From Chloroflexota bacterium (GTDB lineage Bacteria; Chloroflexota; Anaerolineae; Anaerolineales; UBA4823): a stretch of 7,584 bases of DNA. Positions 1-5,474 of this stretch are shown here, in pieces (the stretch's first letter is position 1; every line of letters begins with the position of its first letter). Where the stretch lies: the NCBI GenBank assembly GCA_021849525.1, contig JAJZSS010000060.1, positions 1-7,584 of the forward strand. Reading direction: 5' to 3'. Below the pieces are notes generated by a model that saw only the letters and a list, made by a program, of their open reading frames with translations, did not search any database and was not told the DNA's origin. Both the position numbers and the translations under genes were made by a program.

Positions 1-288
1 CGGCACAAACGGCACCACGTCACTGGCTCCAATCCGCGGGTGTTCGCCCACGTGCTGGTCCAGGTCGATCAATTCGGCGGCTTTGGCAATCGCCCGGAAG
101 GCTGCTTCCACCATTTCTTCCGGTGGGCCCACAAAAGTCAGCACCGTGCGATTATGGTCCTGATCCGAGTGCTGGTCCAATATCGCCACTCTGGGTACAG
201 ACCGGACTGCCAGGCAGATAGCCTCTACCACCTGCGGGCGGCGGGCTTCAGAGAAATTAGCAATGCATTCAACCAGGGGAGTGGGCAT
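1..288 (-). CDS. ftcD: Glutamate formimidoyltransferase, N-terminal part (3' end beyond window)
   Basis: This minus-strand reading frame gives 96 residues with no stop before the window edge. It begins MPTPLVECIANFSEARR, the conserved N-terminus of formiminotransferases (family form 'ECVPNFSEGR'). It continues with DHNRTVLTFVGPPE (residues 44-57, family 'NRTVxTFVGPP') and VGEHPRIGASDVVPFVP (80-96). His83 in GEHPRIGA aligns, from memory of the mammalian FTCD enzyme, with the catalytic histidine. The family transfers a formimino group from N-formimidoyl-glutamate to tetrahydrofolate in the last step of one histidine-degradation route; it acts in the cytosol. The ATG at 288-286 is chosen because family homology starts right there and an AAGGAG motif lies 12 nt upstream. 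Only the N-terminal subdomain is visible, so a fusion to a cyclodeaminase domain cannot be excluded. It is divergent from the lipoprotein genes and probably unrelated to them. Confidence 0.88.
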   Translation of the reverse strand, partial: MPTPLVECIANFSEARRPQVVEAICLAVRSVPRVAILDQHSDQDHNRTVLTFVGPPEEMVEAAFRAIAKAAELIDLDQHVGEHPRIGASDVVPFVP

Positions 289-300
289 GCGCGGAATGTT

Positions 301-306
301 CTCCTT
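301..306 (-). promoter_or_regulatory. Shine-Dalgarno site for the formimidoyltransferase gene
   Basis: On the minus strand the sequence reads AAGGAG, followed by 12 nt and then ATG at 288. The spacing is slightly long. No ATG, GTG or TTG lies between the motif and 288; only an ATT triplet (297-295) does. This supports 288 as the start. Confidence 0.6.
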
Positions 307-373
307 GTTTTTATCTTTTGGGTGCACCGCCGGCTCCTTGCATTGGTCTGTTGTTCCCGGGCAGCACGTCGTT

Positions 374-401
374 ATTATACCGCCAGGAGCTCCTGTGAAA
401 A
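374..401 (-). promoter_or_regulatory. Minus-strand sigma-70-type promoter for the formimidoyltransferase gene
   Basis: Read on the minus strand there is TTTTCA (401-396), a 16-nt spacer and a perfect TATAAT (379-374). The predicted transcription start is near 367, giving a leader of about 78 nt. The -10 is consensus and the -35 matches 4 of 6. It points towards the formimidoyltransferase gene. Confidence 0.6.
384..395. promoter_or_regulatory. 12-bp perfect palindrome in the promoter spacer (candidate operator)
   Basis: CAGGAGCTCCTG is fully self-complementary. It occupies almost all of the 16-nt spacer (380-395) between the -35 and -10 boxes of the minus-strand promoter. A dimeric regulator binding here would directly block or remodel that promoter. 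No regulator gene for it is identified in the window. Confidence 0.4.
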
Positions 402-448
402 ACCTTAACCGTGGTGCACCGTCCCGGCACCCTGTACCGGTCAACCAT

Positions 449-478
449 TTGTTGGTAGAATTCTTTAAGGTTTATACT
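449..478 (+). promoter_or_regulatory. Promoter of the first LysM/M23 lipoprotein gene
   Basis: A TATACT box lies at 473-478 (5 of 6 to consensus). Two weak -35 choices exist: TTGGTA at 452-457 with a short 15-nt spacer, or TTGTTG at 449-454 with an 18-nt spacer. The predicted transcription start is about 485, only about five nucleotides before the ATG at 490, so the message would be leaderless or nearly so. Confidence 0.45.
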
Positions 479-489
479 CAGGCCCGTTG

Positions 490-2058
490 ATGAACAATAA
501 TTCACAGCCTCATCGCCCCGCTGCCATTTTGGGGGCCATTCTGGTTCTTCTCCTGCTCAGTCTGGCCTGTGTCCGTTCCGGTCAGGATGGTTCAAGCTCT
601 CTCTGGAGCATTTCCGGCCTGCGCCAGCCCACCCCCACCCAAACTATCGCCTCGCCTCTACTACCCGGCGGCTTCGTCCCCACCAGCCCTCCCGGCACAC
701 CGGGGCTCACTCCCACCCCCGACGACCCCCACCCACTCCCTGCTGTCCGCACCGACGCCCGCCAACACGAAGTCCAGCCTGGCGAGACTCTGGGGATCAT
801 CGCCAATCAGTATGGGCTCAGCTGGCAGATGCTGGTGGAGGCCAACAAGCTCGCCAACCCGGATATATTGAACGTCGGGCAGGTGCTGGATATCCCGGCT
901 CCCACCCCGGCAGCCCGCGGCCCAGCCTTCAAGATCATCCCCGACTCTGAGCTGGTCTTCGGTCCGCCAAGCATCTTCTTCGATATCAACAGCTTCGTCC
1001 AGAATCAGGGCGGCTATCTCGCCACCTATCGCGAAGAAATAGAAGAAAATCAGGTATTCAGTGGCGCTCAAATCGTCGACCGTGTCGCTCGTGAGTATTC
1101 GGTCGGACCGCGTCTCTTGCTGGCTGTCCTGGAGCAGCGCAGCGGCTGGGTGACCAAAGCCAACCCCCCGGGCAAGCTCGACTTTCCAATCGGGGTAGTC
1201 GATAACCGCCGCAAGGGGCTGTACCGCCAGCTCGCTTATGCCGCCAACAACCTTAACCGGGGTTTTTACCTCTGGCGGGTGGGTGGCGCAGCCACCTGGG
1301 TATTGACCGATGGAAACCTGATCCCCATCGATCCCACCCTCAATGCCGGAACGGCAGGTGTCCAGTACTTTTACTCCACCCTGCTTGCTCTCACCGAGTG
1401 GGAACAGGTAGTCGGCCCCCAGGGTCTGATTGGCACATTTCATGCATTCTTTGGGTATCCGTTCGATCTGGCTTACGAGCCGGTGATCCCGCCAGGGCTG
1501 GCGCAGCCCGATCTGCAGCTTCCCTTTGAAGCTGGTAAAAGCTGGGCCTTTACCGGCGGTCCCCACGGCGGCTGGGGTGATGGCTCAGCCTGGGCAGCCC
1601 TGGATTTTGCTCCCCCTGGTGATGCCCTGGGCTGTGTGCTCAGCGACGACTGGGTGGTTGCGGTCGGCAGCGGACCGATTTTACGAGCTAGCAACGGGGC
1701 GGTCGTCCAGGACCTCGATCTTCCCGGCCTGCCTGCCGATGGCCTGGAGCAAACCGGCTGGACAGTCCTTTACATGCATGTTGAATCCCGTGACCGCGTT
1801 CAGGCGGGAACCAGGCTGCAGGCTGGCGACCGGGTGGGGCATCCTTCCTGTGAAGGCGGCGTTTCTTCCGGCACCCATGTCCACCTAGCCCGGCGCTACA
1901 ACGGCGAGTGGATCACCGCCGACCAGCAAATCCCATTTGTATTGGATCACTGGGTGTCCAGCGGCGACGGTAATGAGTACGATGGCTTTCTCACCCGCGA
2001 TGGACTTTCGCTCGAAGCCTACGCCGGGCGTTCGAAAAACAATGGTATCGTTCGCTAA
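490..2058 (+). CDS. LysM / lysozyme-like / M23A-type metallopeptidase lipoprotein, paralogue 1
   Basis: This 522-residue protein is a predicted exported lipoprotein. Its signal helix spans residues 11-26 and ends LLSLAC, with lipid Cys27; Ser at -3 is a little unusual. A Pro/Thr-rich linker follows (46-85), then a LysM peptidoglycan-binding domain (93-136, from HEVQPGETL to GQVLDIP). A middle domain (about 148-335) opens with IIPDSELVFGP and looks like a lysozyme/SLT fold: GPRLLLAVLEQRSGW at 206-220 and GLYRQL at 243-248. The C-terminal peptidase domain (347-475) has H359, D372, H430 and H463/H465 (GTHVH). The 13-residue H-to-D spacing matches LasA/beta-lytic M23A enzymes from memory, and the classical M23B HxxxD histidine is Trp here. 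Cys382 and Cys454 may form a disulfide. Likely role: cell-wall binding and crosslink cleavage at the outer membrane-facing surface. The ATG at 490 is used; TTG at 487 is an alternative. No clear Shine-Dalgarno is seen. The next gene starts 18 nt downstream. The exact substrate is unknown. Confidence 0.88.
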   Translation: MNNNSQPHRPAAILGAILVLLLLSLACVRSGQDGSSSLWSISGLRQPTPTQTIASPLLPGGFVPTSPPGTPGLTPTPDDPHPLPAVRTDARQHEVQPGETLGIIANQYGLSWQMLVEANKLANPDILNVGQVLDIPAPTPAARGPAFKIIPDSELVFGPPSIFFDINSFVQNQGGYLATYREEIEENQVFSGAQIVDRVAREYSVGPRLLLAVLEQRSGWVTKANPPGKLDFPIGVVDNRRKGLYRQLAYAANNLNRGFYLWRVGGAATWVLTDGNLIPIDPTLNAGTAGVQYFYSTLLALTEWEQVVGPQGLIGTFHAFFGYPFDLAYEPVIPPGLAQPDLQLPFEAGKSWAFTGGPHGGWGDGSAWAALDFAPPGDALGCVLSDDWVVAVGSGPILRASNGAVVQDLDLPGLPADGLEQTGWTVLYMHVESRDRVQAGTRLQAGDRVGHPSCEGGVSSGTHVHLARRYNGEWITADQQIPFVLDHWVSSGDGNEYDGFLTRDGLSLEAYAGRSKNNGIVR

Positions 2059-2076
2059 ATAGTGTTATTGAGCCTG

Positions 2077-3675
2077 ATGACCAGATTTACCCGTAGAATT
2101 GTCGCATCTTTCCTGATTGCGTTGGTGATTTCCTCCTGCTCGACCAGCGGAGGGTATTGGATTCCGCCGTACGCCACTGAGCCCAATGCGCCTGCCCTGG
2201 CCCTCCTGGCAGAAACACCGCCACCTCAGCTCAGCCAGCCGACCCAGGCAGAGCCGCCGGAAGATCTGGTCACTCCTGCTCCAGCCACACTAACTGCCGA
2301 AGCCGAAAATCCTCCGGTTATAGCAAGCCAGATCACACCTCCCGTCCCCGATGTTAACACCACACCCATTCTGTATTACGTTCAAGCAGCCGATACATTG
2401 CCCACCGTGGCGGTGCGGTTTGGGGTTTCCCCGGCAGAAATCACCTCCCCCGACCCTATACCTGAGCAAGATTTCCTCAACCCCGGGCAGCTCCTGGTAA
2501 TCCCCCGCCGGCTGGCAAATACCACTTCATCGATGCATCTCATCCCCGATAGCGAGGTGGTCTTTTCACCCTCAGCCATCAATTTTAATATCCAGGAATT
2601 CGTCAACCAGGCTGGCGGCAAACTCAGCCGGCACAAGGACTGGCTGCAAAGCACCAGCACTGTCAACGGCGCCGAAGTCGTGCTGCGGGTCGCCATCGAG
2701 AATTCGATCAACCCGCGTCTATTGCTTTCTTTGCTGGAATACCAGAGTCACTGGGTCTATGGGGAGCCGTCGAATGTTCAAGAAAGTGATTACCCGCTTG
2801 GCTTCGTGAATGCCAAAGAAACTGGCCTCTACCGACAGCTTGTCTGGGCGGTTAACCAGCTCTCGATCGGCTACTATGCCTATCGCGAAGGCCGCATGAC
2901 AGAAATCCAATTTAAAGATGGTCTGACCGCCCGCCTGGCGCCCGACCTGAATGCCGGCACCGTGGCCCTGCAGTATTTCTTTGCTCAACTATACAGCGGG
3001 CAGGAATGGCTGGATGCCATCGACCCCATCAGCGGTCTGCCTGCCGTCCACGAAAAGATGTTCGGCAACCCCTGGGAGCGCGCCCGCACCGTCGAGCCGC
3101 TGTTCCCCCCCGGAATTGTCCAACCCCCGCTGACCCTGCCCTTTACTCGCAACCGGGTCTGGAGCTTTACCGGCGGACCGCATGGAGCCTGGGAACACGA
3201 CGGGGCTTACGCTGCCCTGGATTTTGCTCCTGGCAGCGCTGAACCCGGATGTGTGAAATCCTACGCTTATGCTACTGCTTCCAGCTCCGGTCTGGTGGTT
3301 CGCTCCGGCAGCGGTGTGGTCGTCCTGGATCTGGATGGCGATGGATATGAGCAAACCGGCTGGGTGCTGCTCTATTTGCATCTCTCCAACATCGATCGCG
3401 TCAAGGTTGGGGATTGGGTCGATGAAGGGGATGCGTTGGGTCACCCTTCCTGTGAAGGTGGCATTTCTACCGGCACTCACCTGCATTTCGCCCGCAAATA
3501 TAATGGCGAATGGATCCCTGCGGATGGTCCGCTGCCATTCAACCTGGGCGGTTGGGTCGCCCAGGCAGGTGACGGAGCCTACCATGGCACCCTGGCGCGG
3601 GGTGGTGAGACAATCGTTGCCTGCACTTGCTCATCGTCTACCACCCTCATCTCACGCGGCAACGACGATCCTTGA
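2077..3675 (+). CDS. LysM / lysozyme-like / M23A-type metallopeptidase lipoprotein, paralogue 2
   Basis: The 532-residue product repeats the architecture of the preceding gene. The signal peptide is MTRFTRRIVASFLIALVISS with lipobox ISSC and lipid Cys21. A Pro/Thr/Glu-rich linker (35-95) and a LysM domain (99-143, ending NPGQLLVIP) follow. The lysozyme-like middle domain (about 155-345) has NPRLLLSLLEYQSHW at 212-226 and GLYRQL at 250-255. The peptidase domain (361-480) carries H369, D382 (13 apart), H435 and H468/H470 (GTHLH). Cys392 and Cys459 correspond to the Cys pair of the other paralogues. DLDGDGYE (418-425) looks like a calcium-binding loop. The unique C-terminal tail has a CxC (C516, C518). 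The ATG at 2077 puts the Arg-rich n-region next to the hydrophobic core; an in-frame GTG at 2062 would add five residues. Only a weak GAG lies upstream, so translation is probably coupled to the upstream gene. Confidence 0.87.
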   Translation: MTRFTRRIVASFLIALVISSCSTSGGYWIPPYATEPNAPALALLAETPPPQLSQPTQAEPPEDLVTPAPATLTAEAENPPVIASQITPPVPDVNTTPILYYVQAADTLPTVAVRFGVSPAEITSPDPIPEQDFLNPGQLLVIPRRLANTTSSMHLIPDSEVVFSPSAINFNIQEFVNQAGGKLSRHKDWLQSTSTVNGAEVVLRVAIENSINPRLLLSLLEYQSHWVYGEPSNVQESDYPLGFVNAKETGLYRQLVWAVNQLSIGYYAYREGRMTEIQFKDGLTARLAPDLNAGTVALQYFFAQLYSGQEWLDAIDPISGLPAVHEKMFGNPWERARTVEPLFPPGIVQPPLTLPFTRNRVWSFTGGPHGAWEHDGAYAALDFAPGSAEPGCVKSYAYATASSSGLVVRSGSGVVVLDLDGDGYEQTGWVLLYLHLSNIDRVKVGDWVDEGDALGHPSCEGGISTGTHLHFARKYNGEWIPADGPLPFNLGGWVAQAGDGAYHGTLARGGETIVACTCSSSTTLISRGNDDP

Positions 3676-3699
3676 GAATCCCCCATTTCGGTTTATAAT
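3672..3699 (+). promoter_or_regulatory. Internal sigma-70-type promoter for paralogue 3
   Basis: TTGAGA (3672-3677), a 16-nt spacer and a perfect TATAAT (3694-3699) form a strong promoter. The -35 box overlaps the TGA stop (3673-3675) of the upstream gene. The predicted start is about 3706, giving a leader of roughly 67 nt before ATG 3773. It allows the third lipoprotein to be expressed separately. Confidence 0.65.
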
Positions 3700-3772
3700 G
3701 CAACCTGCGCCGGTTGATCCGGTTCTCATTTCCCTGGCTGGCAGGGTTAACCGTCAGCCTGATCGATAACCG

Positions 3773-5272
3773 ATGTTAAAACATACAAATATGCTGATTG
3801 GAATCCTGCTCTGCAGTACACTGCTGTTGAGCGCCTGCCAATCCCAAAATTTACCCGGTCCTGCTGGCCTTTCTGGTGAAATTGCCCTGGCCCAGGAACC
3901 GCAAAACACTCCCGCCCCGGCTGAACCCACCCTCGAACCCATCCCCACCCGTCCTACTTTCAACCCCGGCGAGTTGGTGGATTATGTCGCTCAGGCTGGT
4001 GATACCTTGCCTGCTCTGGCCGTGCGTTTTAACACCAGTGTGCCCGAGATTCTGGCGGAAAACTCTTTTATTCCCGCCTCGGCCACGACCATGCCCCCCG
4101 GTATGCCGATGAAAATCCCCATTTACTATCTCCCGCTCTGGGGTTCATCGTATCGTATTATCCCCGACAGCCAGTTCGTCTACGGTCCAGCGTTGATCGG
4201 TTTTGATACGCCTACTTTCGTCTCCACCCAGCCCGGCTGGTTGAAAAATGTCAGCGGCTTTACCGAAAGCGGTACCCGGACCGGCGCTGGGCTGGTGGAT
4301 ATGGTGGCGATTAATTACAGCATCAGCCCGCGCCTGCTCCTGGCGCTGCTCGAATACCAGGCCGGAGCTCTCTCGCAGCCCGCTCCCCCGGATGGTTTTG
4401 GCGATTACCCGCTTGGCTTTCGTTCCTATCAATATAAAGGCCTGTATATGCAGCTGATCCGGGCAGCGAATCTTTTGAATGATAATTATGCTGGCTGGCG
4501 CACCGGCAGCCTGACTGACATGGTTCATCCGGATGGCAGCCAGGTGCGCTTCGATCCCTGGCTGAACGCCTCCACCGCCAGCCTGCAGGCCTATTTCAAC
4601 CGCGTCTATCGGGATGACGCCTATGATCGCGCAATCTCGTCAGAGGGCCTGGCGCGTACTTACCGGGAATTGTTTGGCGATCCCTGGCTCAATGACCAGC
4701 CCCATATTCCCGGCAGCCTGGCCCAACCCGACTTTAATCTACCTTTTGAAGCAGGGCACACCTGGGCTTTTACCGGCGGTCCTCACACCGCCTGGGGCAG
4801 CCTCCAACCCTATGCCGCCCTGGATTTCGCCCCGCCGTCCATAGACCAGGGCTGCATTGCGAGCTACGAATGGGTCACTGCCGTTGCCGATGGGGTGGTG
4901 GTGCGTCTGGATGCCGGCATAGTGATGCTGGATCTGGATGGCGATGGGGATGAACGTACTGGCTGGAATGTCTTCTACCTGCATATCGCCACCCAGGGAA
5001 ATGTAGCGCTTGGAGAACAATTCACCCGCGGCCAGCCGCTTGGGCATCCTTCGTGCGAGGGCGGCAGCAGCACCGGCACCCATGTGCATATTGCCCGCAA
5101 ATACAATGGCGAATGGATCCCTGCCGAAGGCGTCCTGGCCTTCAACCTGGAAGGTTGGATCGCCGCGAACGGCCGGCTGCCTTATCTGGGTACCTTACAG
5201 CGTTTCTCCCAGGTCGTCACAGCCAACCAGTACTCTGACGCTGCCAGCTTTATCACCTCCGGTTCACAGTAG
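3773..5272 (+). CDS. LysM / lysozyme-like / M23A-type metallopeptidase lipoprotein, paralogue 3
   Basis: The 499-residue product is the third lipoprotein of the array. The signal peptide MLKHTNMLIGILLCSTLLLS ends at lipobox LSAC with lipid Cys22. A short Pro-rich linker (44-65) leads to a degenerate LysM (70-116). It keeps AQAGDTLPALAVRF, but its second half is altered and Met/Pro-rich. The middle domain (about 128-325) starts RIIPDSQFVYGP and includes SPRLLLALLEYQAGA at 185-199 and GLYMQL at 223-228. The peptidase domain (330-450) has H338, D351 (13 apart), H404, and H437/H439 in GTHVH. A calcium-loop-like DLDGDGDE sits at 387-394, and C361 and C428 are the conserved Cys pair. The likely role is cell-wall hydrolysis outside the membrane. 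ATG 3773 is directly before the signal sequence; no Shine-Dalgarno is visible upstream. No convincing terminator follows. Confidence 0.87.
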   Translation: MLKHTNMLIGILLCSTLLLSACQSQNLPGPAGLSGEIALAQEPQNTPAPAEPTLEPIPTRPTFNPGELVDYVAQAGDTLPALAVRFNTSVPEILAENSFIPASATTMPPGMPMKIPIYYLPLWGSSYRIIPDSQFVYGPALIGFDTPTFVSTQPGWLKNVSGFTESGTRTGAGLVDMVAINYSISPRLLLALLEYQAGALSQPAPPDGFGDYPLGFRSYQYKGLYMQLIRAANLLNDNYAGWRTGSLTDMVHPDGSQVRFDPWLNASTASLQAYFNRVYRDDAYDRAISSEGLARTYRELFGDPWLNDQPHIPGSLAQPDFNLPFEAGHTWAFTGGPHTAWGSLQPYAALDFAPPSIDQGCIASYEWVTAVADGVVVRLDAGIVMLDLDGDGDERTGWNVFYLHIATQGNVALGEQFTRGQPLGHPSCEGGSSTGTHVHIARKYNGEWIPAEGVLAFNLEGWIAANGRLPYLGTLQRFSQVVTANQYSDAASFITSGSQ

Positions 5273-5389
5273 TCGCATTCCTACCTTGCAGAGAACTCCA
5301 CCCTGGCAACCTCACCCGGGGAGAGCTTCAATTTTCTCATATCATATTTATAAAACAAGAAATGAATATTGATATTTCTCAATTCAATA
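5273..5389. other. Intergenic stretch between the lipoprotein array and the DUF2089 operon
   Basis: No gene of its own is seen here. The first 60 bases are GC-balanced and hold no hairpin plus T-run that I would call a terminator. From about 5335 the sequence turns sharply AT-rich, which could act as an UP element for the promoter at 5390. Confidence 0.5.
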
Positions 5390-5393
5390 TTGA
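5363..5393. promoter_or_regulatory. Tandem operator-like sites upstream of the DUF2089 operon
   Basis: TGAATATTGA (5363-5372) and TCAATATTGA (5384-5393) differ at one base. Their starts are exactly 21 bp apart, about two helical turns, placing them on the same DNA face. The second is a perfect 10-bp palindrome and overlaps the -35 box. The arrangement fits a dimeric regulator binding cooperatively; autoregulation by the DUF2089 HTH protein is my inference. Confidence 0.4.
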
Positions 5394-5417
5394 CATTATT
5401 TAATAATAGTCTATAAT
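5390..5417 (+). promoter_or_regulatory. Full-consensus sigma-70-type promoter of the DUF2089 operon
   Basis: TTGACA (5390-5395) and TATAAT (5412-5417) are both perfect consensus boxes with a 16-nt spacer. They sit in an AT-rich island unlike the surrounding GC-rich genes. The predicted transcription start is around 5424, with a leader of about 44 nt to ATG 5468. Confidence 0.75.
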
Positions 5418-5446
5418 TAGAAATGAAACATTAAATCCAATTATAG
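5411..5446. promoter_or_regulatory. Inverted repeat spanning the -10 box and the leader
   Basis: CTATAATT (5411-5418) and AATTATAG (5439-5446) are exact inverted copies separated by 20 nt. The left arm covers the -10 box and precedes the predicted start, so the pair cannot form a hairpin in the RNA. It would act at DNA level, for example as an operator, or it may be chance in AT-rich sequence. Confidence 0.3.
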
Positions 5447-5456
5447 TCCATCTACC

Positions 5457-5474
5457 AGGAAATATTCATGAATA
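5457..5474 (+). promoter_or_regulatory. Ribosome-binding site and palindromic start region of the DUF2089 gene
   Basis: AGGA at 5457-5460 lies 7 nt before ATG 5468 and fixes that start. The start codon is in the centre of TATTCATGAATA (5463-5474), a perfect 12-bp palindrome, which could be an operator half-site cluster or a short hairpin at the initiation site. Confidence 0.55.

Larger units (their letters stand above)
490..5272 (+). repeat. Tandem array of three diverged paralogous lipoprotein genes
   Basis: The three genes share domain order, the '(I/L)IPDS(E/Q)' opening of the middle domain, 'RLLL(A/S)(V/L)LE', 'GLY(R/M)QL', 'FTGGPH', 'ALDFAP', 'HPSCEGG', 'GTH(V/L)H' and 'YNGEWI'. Linkers, LysM halves and C-terminal tails differ strongly, and nucleotide identity is patchy even in the motifs. 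This indicates old duplications rather than a recent amplification. Confidence 0.85.

Noticed and set aside
40..408. 122-residue plus-strand open frame at the left edge
   Set aside because: It is antisense to the formimidoyltransferase N-terminus, which is strongly recognisable. Its right part runs through the intergenic promoter region.
661..1566. 301-residue open frame on the minus strand
   Set aside because: It lies entirely inside the first lipoprotein gene, whose product has clear domain motifs. The antisense product shows no recognisable family features; it is a by-product of GC-rich codon use.
2989..3585. 198-residue open frame on the minus strand
   Set aside because: It is antisense to the peptidase domain of paralogue 2 and mirrors its conserved codons. 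Similar antisense frames occur at the same place in the other paralogues, as expected for a shadow.
490..5272. Recent gene amplification or mobile-element-driven triplication
   Set aside because: The copies have diverged strongly at protein and DNA level, and no inverted or direct terminal repeats or transposase remnants border them.
5273..5340. Possible rho-independent terminator after the third lipoprotein gene
   Set aside because: Short GC-rich pieces such as ACCCGGGG are present, but I could not build a stable stem followed by a T-run.
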